From an uncultured Paracoccaceae bacterium (GTDB lineage: Bacteria > Pseudomonadota > Alphaproteobacteria > Rhodobacterales > Rhodobacteraceae): a stretch of DNA of 64,000 bases. Below, one piece after another: positions 48,087 to 56,811 of the stretch. Each line of letters begins with the position of its first letter. Positions within the stretch are counted from its first letter, which is position 1. The notes beneath the pieces are model-generated. The model worked only from the letters and a program-made list of their open reading frames with translations. It ran no database searches and was not told where the DNA came from. The stretch lies in assembly GCA_934500835.1 (NCBI GenBank), contig CAKSTR010000013.1, positions 67,379-131,378 of the forward strand, in the 5' to 3' direction. A program made the translations under genes and the position numbers.

Positions 48087-48991
48087 AGCTCGTGCGCCCA
48101 GGGCGGGTTGGCGCCGGGGCGCGAGCAGGTGATGGCCGCGGCGCGCACGCCAAGGCCAAGGGCCGCAGTCAGGTGATCATCGGTCAGGGCCGCGACTGCG
48201 GCCTTCGACAGCAGGTCCGCCCGGTCCAGCGCGGCAAGGAAACCCGCATTGAAAGTGTCGCCGGCGCCCACGGTATCGGCGACGGTGATCTTCGGGGCGG
48301 GAACCGAGACTTTGCCGCGCGCAGTATGGGCGCTGGCGCCCTTTGCGCCTTCGGTGATCAGCACCACCTTTGCGCCCTTGGCCAGAAGCGCCCCGGGGTC
48401 GGTGGAGCCGTAGAGCCAGACCGCGTCTTCATCCGACAGTTTCACGATGTCGGCGGCGGCGGCCATCCGGTCGATCCGGGCGGTATAGGCGGCGCGGTCG
48501 CGCACGAAGCCGGGGCGGACATTGGGGTCCAGCATGGTCACCCGCTGGGACGCCTGCCGCAGGAACATCGCCTCGAGCGCCGTGCCGCAGGGCTCCACCG
48601 CCAGCCAGATCCCGCCCGAGAAATAGGCGGTGATGCTGGCCGGCAGGTCGGGCATGTCGGCCAGTGTCATCATCCGGCCAGCGGTATTTTCGTCGTAAAA
48701 AGCGTAGGTTGCGCTGCCATCTACCAGCTTGACGAAGGCCAGCGTGGTCGGCCGGTCCGAGACGACGGCATAATCGAGATTGACCCTGGATGCCGCAAGG
48801 GTGCTGCGCAACACGTCGCCCATCAGGTCGGTCGAGAGGCCGGTCAGGAAGCCCGAACTGGCGCCAAGCCGGGCCAGAGCGATGGCCGTGTTCATCACCG
48901 CACCGCCCGCGTAGGGGGCAAAGCACGGCTCTCCGCCGGTGCTTTCGCGCGGCAGCATGTCGATCAGGGCCTCGCCGCTGCTGAGAATCAT
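48083..48991 (-). CDS. PfkB-family carbohydrate kinase (fructokinase-like)
   Basis: The 302-aa protein starts at ATG 48991 with AGGAG upstream. Motifs: [29 protein letters not shown] (PfkB motif 1), and [17 protein letters not shown], which contains the catalytic Asp of motif 2. The N-terminal [11 protein letters not shown] resembles fructokinases. It phosphorylates a sugar or nucleoside with ATP. It lies between purC and dtd on the same strand. Confidence 0.92.
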   Translation of the reverse strand: MILSSGEALIDMLPRESTGGEPCFAPYAGGAVMNTAIALARLGASSGFLTGLSTDLMGDVLRSTLAASRVNLDYAVVSDRPTTLAFVKLVDGSATYAFYDENTAGRMMTLADMPDLPASITAYFSGGIWLAVEPCGTALEAMFLRQASQRVTMLDPNVRPGFVRDRAAYTARIDRMAAAADIVKLSDEDAVWLYGSTDPGALLAKGAKVVLITEGAKGASAHTARGKVSVPAPKITVADTVGAGDTFNAGFLAALDRADLLSKAAVAALTDDHLTAALGLGVRAAAITCSRPGANPPWAHEL

Positions 48992-49049
48992 CGGGCATCT
49001 CCTCCGGTTTGGCCAAGGGTATCGGACGGCTGTCTGTTAGCGCAAACGG

Positions 49050-50027
49050 TCAGGCGAAGAAGGGGGCGAGATTGCTGCGCACCCGGTCCAGCGGCGTGGC
49101 GCCCGAGGTGTCGGGGACAAAACGCTGGCCGGTGATCGCCTCGTAGGCGTCGATATAGACCTGCGCGGTGCGGGCGATCATTTCGGCCGGGATCTCGGGG
49201 ATCGGGTCCTTGTAGGGGTCGCAGCGGGCGACGACCCAGGCGCGGATCACATCCTTGTCGAAGCTGGGCGGGCGGGTGCCGTCGCGCAGCGCCTCATCAT
49301 AGCCCGAGGCGATCCAGTAGCGGCTGCTGTCGGGGGTGTGGATCTCATCGGCCAGAAGGATCTGGCCGGTGCCGTCGGTGCCGAATTCGTACTTGGTGTC
49401 GACAAGGATCAGCCCGCGCTCGGCCGCCATCTTCTGGCCGCGGGCGAAGAGGGCAAGCGCGTAGGCCGAGACTTCATCCCATTGTTTTTGCGTCAGAAGT
49501 CCCTGCTGCACAATCTCGGCTGCCGTCAGCGGCTCGTCATGGCCGCCGTCGAAGGCCTTGGAGGTGGGGGTGATGATCGCCTGTGGCAGCGCCTGGTTGT
49601 CGCGCAGCCCGTCGGGCAGGGTGTGGCCATACATCGCCCGCGCACCGGTCTTGTATTGCGTCAGGATCGAGGTCGAGGTGGTGCCGGCAAGGTAGCCGCG
49701 CACCACGATCTCTACCGGCAGGATGTTAAGCCGGCGGCCCAGAACGGCGTTCGGGTCGGGGTAGGACAGCACATGGTTCGGGCACAAATCCGCTGTGGCA
49801 TCAAACCAGTAGCGGGCGGTCTGCGTCAGAACCTGCCCCTTCAGCGGGATCGCGGCAAGGATGCGGTCGAAGGCGGAAATCCGGTCCGATGAGATCAGCA
49901 GCCGCCGGCCTTCGGGCGCTTCGGCGCTGGGCGGCAGATCGTAGCAGTCGCGGACCTTGCCGAAATAGGGCTTCGGCAGTTCCGGGATGCGGGCGTGGGG
50001 CAGGACGCGGGTCAGGTCGAGCGGCAT
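49050..50027 (-). CDS. purC: Phosphoribosylaminoimidazole-succinocarboxamide synthase
   Basis: The 325-aa protein has [55 protein letters not shown] and LVDTKYEFG with later [12 protein letters not shown], all PurC signatures. It is the longer form (about 300+ residues, as in yeast) rather than the 240-aa bacterial form. It condenses CAIR with aspartate in purine synthesis. Confidence 0.96.
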   Translation of the reverse strand: MPLDLTRVLPHARIPELPKPYFGKVRDCYDLPPSAEAPEGRRLLISSDRISAFDRILAAIPLKGQVLTQTARYWFDATADLCPNHVLSYPDPNAVLGRRLNILPVEIVVRGYLAGTTSTSILTQYKTGARAMYGHTLPDGLRDNQALPQAIITPTSKAFDGGHDEPLTAAEIVQQGLLTQKQWDEVSAYALALFARGQKMAAERGLILVDTKYEFGTDGTGQILLADEIHTPDSSRYWIASGYDEALRDGTRPPSFDKDVIRAWVVARCDPYKDPIPEIPAEMIARTAQVYIDAYEAITGQRFVPDTSGATPLDRVRSNLAPFFA

Positions 50028-50211
50028 CGGGGCCTCCGGGTCAGGATGGCGGCGGAATGGACCGGGGCAGGGGGGCTGTCAAGGGCGGGCCGGCCGGTTT
50101 TCGCACCGGCGGGCGGCGCGTGGTTTCCAGCAGCACCGGGTGCGCGGACGCCGCCGGCCGAACGCCGGGTCAAGCGACTGAAATCGCCGGAAAAAACGGG
50201 TATGGCGAAGG

Positions 50212-50233
50212 TATGATCCACGTATGATCCACG
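50212..50233. repeat. 11-bp tandem duplication
   Basis: TATGATCCACG occurs twice in direct tandem (50212-50222 and 50223-50233) in the 292-bp space between purC and the GNAT gene. The rest of the gap is GC-rich with short GC inverted repeats and no gene. This looks like a recent slippage duplication upstream of purC (which starts at 50027 on the minus strand), where it could affect promoter spacing. Confidence 0.7.
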
Positions 50234-50319
50234 TAGGGCGCGGGTATGGCTGTTGCGACGTCGGCCGCCGCCGCCGAATCGTGCGGGCCTGCCATGGAAA
50301 GCTGCGGCAGGCCGGCCCG

Positions 50320-50817
50320 TCAGGCGTAGAACGCGGGGTGGTAGCGCACCTCGCCCTGCGGTGCGGCGCCGTCGAAGACAAGCGCCATGAAATATTCGGC
50401 CGGGACGCCGGGGAAGGTCAGCCCCGGCACCGGGGCAAAGCCGAAGCGGGCGTAGAAGGCGGGATCGCCCAGCACGACGCAGCCCCTGGCGCCATGGTCG
50501 CGCACCAGCCGCCCCAGCCCTTCGCGCAGCAGGCGGCTGCCGTGGCCCTGCCCCTGATGGTGTGGCGCCACCGAGACCGGGCCAAGCCCGAACCAGCCGT
50601 CGCTGCGCCCCGCCACCGAGACGGCAGAGAAGCACAGATGCGCGCAGATCCCCTCCGCCGCCTCAAGCACCAGCGAAAGCGTCAGCGCGCCATCGTCGCG
50701 CAACGCGTCGATGATGGCGTATTCGCGGCCCGAGGCATGGTCGGCCCCGGCAAAGGCCGCCTTGGTCAGGCTGCGGATGGGGCGGGCGTCCTGCGGGCGT
50801 TCGGAACGGATCAGCAT
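50320..50817 (-). CDS. yjhQ: GNAT acetyltransferase, probable YjhQ-type antitoxin
   Basis: The 165-aa protein starts at ATG 50817 with AGGGGAA upstream; an in-frame ATG at 50838 exists. The acetyl-CoA-binding GNAT core reads WFGLGPVSVAPHHQGQGHGSRLLREGL, followed by GCVVLGDPAFYARFGFAP, typical of the YhbS/YjhQ group. It immediately follows a TopAI-like gene with 1 bp between, the same order as E. coli topAI-yjhQ, where YjhQ antagonises the toxin. Role inferred from gene pairing. Confidence 0.78.
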   Translation of the reverse strand: MLIRSERPQDARPIRSLTKAAFAGADHASGREYAIIDALRDDGALTLSLVLEAAEGICAHLCFSAVSVAGRSDGWFGLGPVSVAPHHQGQGHGSRLLREGLGRLVRDHGARGCVVLGDPAFYARFGFAPVPGLTFPGVPAEYFMALVFDGAAPQGEVRYHPAFYA

Positions 50818-50818
50818 G

Positions 50819-51082
50819 TCATTTCCCCTGATTGTCATGTTGCGCGCGGACCGACTGCCGACCCAGCCTTGATATGCGATAGGCGCCGCCCAGTCGCGAT
50901 TCGATCAGCCGCTTGCGCCGCATTCGGGCGAAGACGGCCAGATTGCAATCGGCCAGCACCAACCCTTCGCGGGTGAAACAGGTGACGGAGGTGATTTTCG
51001 GGCCGCCCTCGCGGAGGTGCTGGATACGGCCACCCAGGGCCAGAACGTGCAGGACACGTTGCTCACTGCGTGAGATGTTCAT
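50819..51082 (-). CDS. topAI: TopAI/YjhX-family toxin (UPF0386)
   Basis: The 87-aa protein starts at ATG 51082: MNISRSEQRVLHVLALGGRI, then VTCFTREGLVLADCNLAVF and the end RISRLGRQSVRAQHDN closely follow E. coli YjhX, which inhibits topoisomerase I. The reading frame continues upstream (possible starts 51106 and 51127), but family length favours 51082. It is followed by a YjhQ-like GNAT, forming a probable toxin-antitoxin module. A hairpin and a possible leader peptide lie upstream (separate entries). Confidence 0.88.
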   Translation of the reverse strand: MNISRSEQRVLHVLALGGRIQHLREGGPKITSVTCFTREGLVLADCNLAVFARMRRKRLIESRLGGAYRISRLGRQSVRAQHDNQGK

Positions 51083-51117
51083 CGAAGTCTCGTGTGTGAA
51101 GGACATGAAAACACCAA
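51079..51117 (-). other. Possible leader peptide overlapping the topAI start
   Basis: A 12-codon frame (TTG 51117 or GTG 51114, peptide MVFSCPSHTRLR) ends in TGA at 51079-51081, which overlaps the topAI ATG as ATGA. In E. coli topAI is controlled by a leader peptide, ToiL, so an upstream frame is of interest. No good ribosome-binding site precedes it and the start codons are weak, so this is speculative. Confidence 0.25.
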
Positions 51118-51151
51118 CCGGCGGCAACCCGCCGGCGGTTCCGGTTTCACG

Positions 51152-51176
51152 CGGCTCTCTGATCCTCAGAGAGCCG
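51152..51176. promoter_or_regulatory. Perfect hairpin in the topAI upstream region
   Basis: CGGCTCTCTGA-TCC-TCAGAGAGCCG forms an 11-bp perfect stem with a 3-nt loop. It is flanked by direct GTTTCAC/GTTTCAC copies, and lies 70-95 bp upstream of the toxin start. There is no U-run on either side. It could be a terminator for the upstream region, or a regulatory structure in the topAI leader. Confidence 0.55.
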
Positions 51177-51277
51177 TTTCACACAAGCTCTGACATCCAG
51201 ACTCCATCAAAGGGGGCGTTGGAACCCCCTTGGCCGCAAGGATAGTCGCGGTGCAGCCCCCGGGGCAAGGCCGTGCC

Positions 51278-52393
51278 CTAGTCGAAGGCGCCGCTTTCGT
51301 TCAGATAGTAGGCAACGCCCGCCAGCGCCAGTGCCACCAGCACGGCGAAGGTGATCTTCCACACCGACCACGGGCGTTCGCCCTGAACCTCTCCGGTCTG
51401 GCCGTTGACGAGGAAGCGATAGCTTTTGCCGTTGTATTTGTAGGCCGCCATCCAGACCGGCAGCAGGATGTGCTTGAACGTCTCGGCCGACCAGTCGGTA
51501 TCGACCGAATTCACCCGTTGCTCATCGCCGCCGATGTCATGGCGCACATCCTGTTCGATCACCTGGGCCATCTTCGCCTTGGCGGTCTGGTCGGCGTCGG
51601 CAAGGGCAACCGTATAGCCTTCGGCCTGAAAACCGGCAAGGAAATCAGGCGAGTATGGCGTCAGCATGCCCAGATCCCAGGGCGTCAGATCATTGCCCAG
51701 CCGTTGCGGCAGGCTGGTCGATGCCATCACCAGAACATCGTCGAAATCCCGCGCAACCCGGCCCGAGGCGGAATACCAGCGCGTCTTGCGCACCTGCTCC
51801 TGCCGCCGCTCGGACTTGCCGTTCACGTTCACCGTGACGGTGCGGGTCTCGTAGTAATATTCGCCGCGCTGGCCGGTGTAGCGCGACTGCGTGGCGGCAT
51901 CGAAGGTCCAGAACGGCACATAGACCCCGTTCATCGCGCGCCCCTTGCGGGCATATTCCAGCAAGGTGTTCGGCGCGAACCACAGGCTGCCCATCCAGTC
52001 GGTCAGCGATTTGCGCGCCTGCCCTTCGGTCAGCTGGAACGGCACCAGCGCCTGCGGCTTGATCAGCCGTTGCGACCCGGTGTCCAGCACCACCGGCGAG
52101 GCGCAGAACGGGCATTCCGTGGCATGGGCCGCGCCCGTCAGCTCGATCAGCGCCCCGCAGGAGGTGCAATGGACCGTGCGCACTTCGGCGGTGGCGGTGG
52201 CGGGCAGGTCGTCGCGCAGGCCGGCCTGCAGGTCATGCTCCATCAGCGCGCGGGCACGGCGGCGGTCCGAGGTGGCGGGGATCTCCTGCACATGGCCGCA
52301 ATGGTCGCAGGTGAGCCGGGTCTGCCCCGGCGCAAAGCGCAGCTGCGCGCCGCACTGGTCGCAGGGGTAGCGGTATTCGGACGGGCTGGTCAT
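51278..52393 (-). CDS. Zinc-ribbon membrane-anchored protein linked to SPFH protein
   Basis: The 371-aa protein starts at ATG 52393 and has two Cys4 zinc ribbons: CDQCGAQL...CDHCG (about 11-33) and CTSCGALI...CPFC (about 75-98). A long central domain with WTFDAATQSRYTGQRGEYYYETRTV is followed by one C-terminal membrane helix (ITFAVLVALALAGVAYYL). It is encoded directly after an SPFH-GYF2 gene; this pairing is frequent, and the protein is often annotated as a TFIIB-type zinc-ribbon or PriA-like protein. It is probably membrane-associated; function is unknown. Confidence 0.82.
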   Translation of the reverse strand: MTSPSEYRYPCDQCGAQLRFAPGQTRLTCDHCGHVQEIPATSDRRRARALMEHDLQAGLRDDLPATATAEVRTVHCTSCGALIELTGAAHATECPFCASPVVLDTGSQRLIKPQALVPFQLTEGQARKSLTDWMGSLWFAPNTLLEYARKGRAMNGVYVPFWTFDAATQSRYTGQRGEYYYETRTVTVNVNGKSERRQEQVRKTRWYSASGRVARDFDDVLVMASTSLPQRLGNDLTPWDLGMLTPYSPDFLAGFQAEGYTVALADADQTAKAKMAQVIEQDVRHDIGGDEQRVNSVDTDWSAETFKHILLPVWMAAYKYNGKSYRFLVNGQTGEVQGERPWSVWKITFAVLVALALAGVAYYLNESGAFD

Positions 52394-52451
52394 CTGGAAA
52401 TGGCTTTGGCGAAACGGGAAGGGCGGGGACCGCAGCCCCCGCCCGCAAGGA

Positions 52452-53561
52452 TCAGCCCGCCGGCGGCGGCGGCGGCGGAACCTGTGCCAGCAGGCGGGCA
52501 AGCTCGGTCTCGGCGGCCGGCTTCCAGCCCTCCTGCCCGGCGGTCCAGACCATGCTCGCCCCGGTCAGCGCGCCCGAAGCCGCCATCGCGGCAAGCTCGG
52601 AGTCCGAGAACGGCCCCCTGGTCGCACCATTCTCGGCCAGATGCCAGGCCTTGGCGCCGGCCGGCGGCGGAGGCGGTGCCGCAGGTGCCGCTGCCGGCGC
52701 AGCGCCCGGTGCTGCCCCCCAAGGGCCGATGTTCTGCGCCATGCCCAGCCCCATGCCGGCGGCCATGCCCGCACCCATCATCCCCCCCGCCCCCGAGGCC
52801 GGATTGGCCAGCGCCTCGGCGGCGTTGAACTGCATGTATTTGTTCAGATCGCCTGCAACCCCCATCGAGGTGCGCTTGTCCATCACCTTCTCGACTTCTT
52901 CGGGAAGGCTGATGTTCTCGATATAGAACTCGGGGATCGACAGCCCGTAGTCGGCCACCCGCGGGGCAATGGCGGTGGTGATGATTTTGCCCAGATCCTC
53001 AAGGTTTGCGGCCATGTCCAGAACCGGGATTTTCGACCCCGCCAGCGCCTGCGACGCCGCCTGCACGATCTGGTTGCGGATCTGGACCGAAACCTCGTCG
53101 GTGGTGAACTCGCCATCCGTGCCGACGATCTCGGTCATGAACTTGCCCGGATCGGTGACGCGCATCGAATAGGTGCCGAAGGCGCGGATGCGCACGGCGC
53201 CGAATTCCGGGTCACGCGCCATGATCGGGTTCTTGGTGCCCCATTTCTGGTCGTTGAACCGCGTGGTCGAGACGAAATACACCTCGGACTTGAAGGGCGA
53301 CTGGAAGCCGTGGTCCCAGTGCTGCAAGGTGGTCATGATCGGCATGTTGTTGGTCTCAAGCTGGTAAAGCCCGGGGCCGAACACATCCGCCAGCTGGCCT
53401 TCATGGATGAAGACCGCCGCCTGGCCTTCGCGCACGGTCAGCTTGGCGCCCATCTTGATCGCCTGTCCCCGCCTGTCAAAGCGCCAGACCATCGTGTCGC
53501 GGGTATCATCGAGCCATGAGATGACGTCGATGAACTCGCCCTTGAGGAAATCGAAGACCAT
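52452..53561 (-). CDS. SPFH-domain protein with C-terminal GYF_2 domain
   Basis: The 369-aa protein starts at ATG 53561 (GGAGG upstream). The SPFH/band-7 core (YdjI/virion-core-like) spans about 30-270: LTVREGQAAVFIHEGQLADVFGPGLYQL, and VRIRAFGTYSMRVTDPGKFM. A Gly/Ala/Met/Pro linker (about 280-325) leads to a GYF_2 domain (WHLAENGATRGPFSDSELAAMAASGALTGASMVWTAGQEGW) and a polyproline end. It probably assembles at the membrane and recruits partners through GYF_2. Part of the TelA/XpaC cluster. Confidence 0.88.
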   Translation of the reverse strand: MVFDFLKGEFIDVISWLDDTRDTMVWRFDRRGQAIKMGAKLTVREGQAAVFIHEGQLADVFGPGLYQLETNNMPIMTTLQHWDHGFQSPFKSEVYFVSTTRFNDQKWGTKNPIMARDPEFGAVRIRAFGTYSMRVTDPGKFMTEIVGTDGEFTTDEVSVQIRNQIVQAASQALAGSKIPVLDMAANLEDLGKIITTAIAPRVADYGLSIPEFYIENISLPEEVEKVMDKRTSMGVAGDLNKYMQFNAAEALANPASGAGGMMGAGMAAGMGLGMAQNIGPWGAAPGAAPAAAPAAPPPPPAGAKAWHLAENGATRGPFSDSELAAMAASGALTGASMVWTAGQEGWKPAAETELARLLAQVPPPPPPAG

Positions 53562-53682
53562 GGGTGGTGCCTCCTGTCCGGTGCGGGCGTGCTGCCCGCG
53601 GCATGGCGCTAACATAAACAAGGTGACGCCGGTTTGAAGGGGGGAATTCGGAGCGGTGCCGCCCACCGCGGCCCTGCATGCC

Positions 53683-53739
53683 TTCACTTTGGCGCAAATA
53701 TCCTGCGGGGAGGTCTGGAGGGGTGCAAAACCCCTCCAG
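53683..53739. repeat. Dispersed intergenic repeat, copy 3 (inverted orientation)
   Basis: Core 53683-53703 (starts TTCACTTTGGCG, ends AAATATCC) is the reverse-complement form of the copies at 40.1 and 58.4 kb. It is followed by the perfect hairpin CTGGAGGGG-TGCAAAA-CCCCTCCAG (53715-53739). It lies in the 200-bp gap between the SPFH gene and the DUF2927 gene. It may terminate or stabilise the upstream mRNA. Confidence 0.75.
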
Positions 53740-53761
53740 CCGCCGGCCGCAAGCGCGACGC

Positions 53762-54721
53762 TCAGCTTGGGCCGCCGCCCAGCATCCCTTCGGCCAGCCG
53801 CTTCACGATCGGCCGCGCCTCGTCGATCTTCATGCCGGCCCGCAGCGCGGGGTTGTAGAGAATGCGCAGCATCATCTCGTCCATGCGGGTCAGCAGGGCG
53901 AATTCCTCGTCATCGTTGAAGATCGAGGGGCGCGCGCGGGGACTGTCATTTGCCAGCCCCAACCCCTGCGCAATCTCTTCGTGGAAGCAGGACTGCCGCA
54001 GAAGGTCCGGGTGCTCGGCCCGGATCACCGCCACGGCGCGGGTGTAATTGCCGGAATTGCCTTCGGAAAGCGCGTAGACAAGGCAATAGGTGGTTCGCGG
54101 CATATGGGTGACGTCGGCAATGTCGCCGGCCGAAAGCCCGGGCAGCGCGGCCTGCAGGGCCGGCCCCATCGCCTCGCGCTCATCCTCCGAGACGACGTGA
54201 ACCCAGAAGTTCGGCGCCGAGTCGGAGAGCGAGATCGGATGACCGGTGATCTGGCTCAGCCGCGCGAGGTAGGAGGCGACGCGCGCCCGGTCGGTCGCCT
54301 GCCGGTCCGGCGGGACCGAGGCGCCGAAGCGCAGGCCGACCCGCACCGGCCCGGCCCATTTGCGCAGGATCGAGGGTGTCTCGGCCTGAACGAAGCCCCC
54401 CGCCCCACGGCTGTATTCATCGAACATCGCGATCTGCAGGAAGTTGTCGGTCAGCATCCTGTCGGTAAAGGGGGTATCCGCCCCGCCGCCATCGGTGCGC
54501 AACAGCCCCTGCGAGAGCAGCGCCTGCTGCACCTGGGCGAAATAGGCCCGGGCGGCGGCGCTTTTTGCGGTGTCGGTCGGGACAGGTGCGGCGGGGGCCG
54601 GGCGCGGCTGGGGCGAGACCGCAGGCCGCGGGCTGTCGACGGGCACGCAAGCCACCAGCACCGCCAGCGCGGCGGTGCCAAGGGGCTTTGACGAAAGACG
54701 GAGGAAGTCCAGTTTGATCAC
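53762..54721 (-). CDS. DUF2927 lipoprotein
   Basis: The 319-aa protein starts at GTG 54721, one base after the telA stop. The lipobox LAVLVAC places Cys25 or so as the lipidated residue, followed by a Pro/Ala-rich linker. The DUF2927 domain includes FWVHVVSEDER, the metalloprotease-like SCFHEEIAQGLGLANDSPRARPSIFND (HExxQ type) and DEMMLRILYNP. Length and features suggest an envelope lipoprotein that may be a divergent peptidase. It is translationally coupled to telA. Confidence 0.85.
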   Translation of the reverse strand: MIKLDFLRLSSKPLGTAALAVLVACVPVDSPRPAVSPQPRPAPAAPVPTDTAKSAAARAYFAQVQQALLSQGLLRTDGGGADTPFTDRMLTDNFLQIAMFDEYSRGAGGFVQAETPSILRKWAGPVRVGLRFGASVPPDRQATDRARVASYLARLSQITGHPISLSDSAPNFWVHVVSEDEREAMGPALQAALPGLSAGDIADVTHMPRTTYCLVYALSEGNSGNYTRAVAVIRAEHPDLLRQSCFHEEIAQGLGLANDSPRARPSIFNDDEEFALLTRMDEMMLRILYNPALRAGMKIDEARPIVKRLAEGMLGGGPS

Positions 54722-54722
54722 C

Positions 54723-55892
54723 TCAGGCCTTGGCGGCGGGCGCCGCATTCCGGGCGCGGGACGAGGCAAGGGTGTCGCGCAGATCGGCCTCCATCTTCAC
54801 CAGATCCGCCTCGGCGGCGGCACGCCGGGCCTTGCCTTCATCGGCAATGGCAAGGCTTTCGTTGATGGTGTCGATCAGGGTCTGGTTGGCGCGCTTCACC
54901 GTCTCGATGTCGAAGACGCCGCGCTCCATCTCCTGCCGGACGACGCGGTTGGTCTCCTGCAGGTTCTTGGCGTTCGCCTCCAGCAGCTCGTTGGTCAGGT
55001 CCGAGGCGCGTTTCACCGCCACCGCCGCCTCCTGGCTGCGCTGGATGGTGACGGCCTGGGCCAGCTGGGTCTCCCACAGCGGCACGGTATTGACGAGGGT
55101 GGAGTTGATCTTGGTGACCAGCGACTTGTCATTTTCCTGCACAAGCCGGATCGAGGGCAGGCTTTGCATCGTGACCTGACGGGTCAGCTTCAGGTCATGG
55201 ACCCGGCGTTCAAGATCGTCGCGGGCGGCGCGCAGGTCGCGCAGCTCCTGCGCCTTGATCACCTTGTCATTCTCGGCCGCGGCGGCGATCTCGGCCTCTT
55301 TCGCCGGGATCACGCTGGCGTCGATCTCGGCCAGCTTGGCTTCGCCGGCGGCGATGTAGAGCGCAAGTTCGTCGTAGAAATCCAGGGTCTTGGCGTAAAG
55401 CACGTCCAGGGCTTTCACGTCTTTCAGCAGCTTGTGCTCATGGCCCAGCAGGTCTTCGGTGATCTTGTCGATCTGGCTTTGCACGCCTTCGTAGCGGGCG
55501 ACGAATTTGGCAAATGGCGCGGTGCGGCCCAGAAGACGTTCCCACCAGCTGGCCTTGCGGCGCAGGTCCAGTTCGCTGACGGAAAAGCCGCGAATGGCGG
55601 TGACGATGTTCTGCAGGGAATCTCCGGCGGGGCCGGCATCCTTGTTTTTGACATCCTGCAACATTTCCTGGGAGATCACCTGCAACTCGGCCTGGGCCGA
55701 GGAGCCAAAGGAGATGATCGACTGGGTGTTCGAGATGTCCAGTTCCCCCATCCGCTTGCGGATTTCGGCCGCCTTGTCGGCAGGGGCGGCATCAAGGGCG
55801 ACGACCTCGGCCATGGGCTCGGCCAGAACGACGGCGGAAACCTTCTCGACCTCGGTGGCAAGGGTGCTGTCGGGCGTGGTGGCAGGGGACAT
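54723..55892 (-). CDS. telA: TelA/KlaA-family toxic anion (tellurite) resistance protein
   Basis: The 389-aa, largely helical protein matches TelA: LDISNTQSIISFGSSAQAELQVISQEMLQDV near the N-terminus, WWERLLGR, then LPSIRLVQENDKSLVTKINSTLVNTVPLWETQL and KNLQETNRVVRQEMERGVFDI. Length is normal. TelA proteins are associated with tellurite and envelope-stress tolerance by an unclear mechanism. It lies between xpaC and the DUF2927 gene. Confidence 0.93.
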   Translation of the reverse strand: MSPATTPDSTLATEVEKVSAVVLAEPMAEVVALDAAPADKAAEIRKRMGELDISNTQSIISFGSSAQAELQVISQEMLQDVKNKDAGPAGDSLQNIVTAIRGFSVSELDLRRKASWWERLLGRTAPFAKFVARYEGVQSQIDKITEDLLGHEHKLLKDVKALDVLYAKTLDFYDELALYIAAGEAKLAEIDASVIPAKEAEIAAAAENDKVIKAQELRDLRAARDDLERRVHDLKLTRQVTMQSLPSIRLVQENDKSLVTKINSTLVNTVPLWETQLAQAVTIQRSQEAAVAVKRASDLTNELLEANAKNLQETNRVVRQEMERGVFDIETVKRANQTLIDTINESLAIADEGKARRAAAEADLVKMEADLRDTLASSRARNAAPAAKA

Positions 55893-55935
55893 GGGGCAAC
55901 TCTTCCTTGAGGGTGAGGGGGCCGGTTGGGGGCGG

Positions 55936-56811
55936 TCAGCGGTTTTCCATTTTCAGCCGGTCGCGCAGGACCGAAATCTCGATGTCAAGATCGGTGCGGT
56001 CATTGGCCAGAAGGGCGGTGGAGCGGTCGGCGAAGGTGGTTTCAAGGTCGGTCAGCAACGCTTCCCATTCGGTGCGGGCACTGTCGTCGCGGGTGCGCAG
56101 CCAATGGTCGGCGAACTTCGCGGTCGCGTCACGGGCGCCGGTCAGATAGACCGTCAGATACTTGCGCGCGGCGGTCAGGTCACCCGGATCGGCCTCGATC
56201 TGGCGGAAAAGCGCCCGTGCGTGGGTGGCGAACTGATCCACGCGCGCCTCGGCCCGGCGGTCGTTCGCGCGCAGGATGGCGTCCTTCATGGCGGCAAGGG
56301 TGGTTTCGGCCTCGGTCACGGCGCGGGCGACGCGGTCGGTCTGGAAGCTGTCGATCCCCTCCATCCCCTTGTCGCGCATCGGGTCCATCCCGAAGGCGCC
56401 AAGATGCAGCGCGGCCCCGGCAAGGGCGTAAAGCGCGGGGTAGACCGAGACGCCATGGGCGATGATCCCGCCAAGACCAAGGGCGGCCCCGGTGACGACG
56501 GCGCCGAACAGGAGGCGCGGGAAGGCGGGGCGGCGGGCGATCTTGCGGGCCTGCCATTCGGCGCGGGCGCGCAGGCCTTCGCGCGACAGGATCGACGCGA
56601 GGATCAGGAGCCCCCCCGCGCAGAGGCCCATCAGCATCGCCCCCGGCTCGTCCCCGAAGGCGGGGAACAGGAAGGCGAAGGCCGACAGGAACAGCACCGT
56701 CGCCCGCCAGCGCCCGGCGACCCGCACCACGGGTTCGGCCGTAGGCAAAGGCGGCTGGCCTTGCGGGCGCGCGCCTTGCGGGCTGTATTTGCCGCCATAC
56801 CGCTGTGCCAT
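55936..56811 (-). CDS. xpaC: XpaC-like (5-bromo-4-chloroindolyl phosphate hydrolysis family) membrane protein
   Basis: The 291-aa protein starts at ATG 56811 (overlapping the stop of the upstream 27-aa gene as TGATG; GTG 56814 is possible). Four membrane segments (RATVLFLSAFAFLFPAF, MLMGLCAGGLLILAS, LLFGAVVTGAALGLGGIIA, ALYALAGAALHLG) are followed by a helical cytoplasmic domain (FATHARALFRQIEADPGDLTAARKYLTVYL). XpaC and TelA are commonly encoded together; a joint role in envelope/toxic-anion stress is inferred. Confidence 0.87.
   Translation of the reverse strand: MAQRYGGKYSPQGARPQGQPPLPTAEPVVRVAGRWRATVLFLSAFAFLFPAFGDEPGAMLMGLCAGGLLILASILSREGLRARAEWQARKIARRPAFPRLLFGAVVTGAALGLGGIIAHGVSVYPALYALAGAALHLGAFGMDPMRDKGMEGIDSFQTDRVARAVTEAETTLAAMKDAILRANDRRAEARVDQFATHARALFRQIEADPGDLTAARKYLTVYLTGARDATAKFADHWLRTRDDSARTEWEALLTDLETTFADRSTALLANDRTDLDIEISVLRDRLKMENR

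Noticed and set aside
50860..51082. A helix-turn-helix DNA-binding regulator instead of a toxin for the 87-aa protein
   Set aside because: The sequence follows the YjhX/UPF0386 family along its length and is paired with a GNAT, which fits TopAI-YjhQ better.
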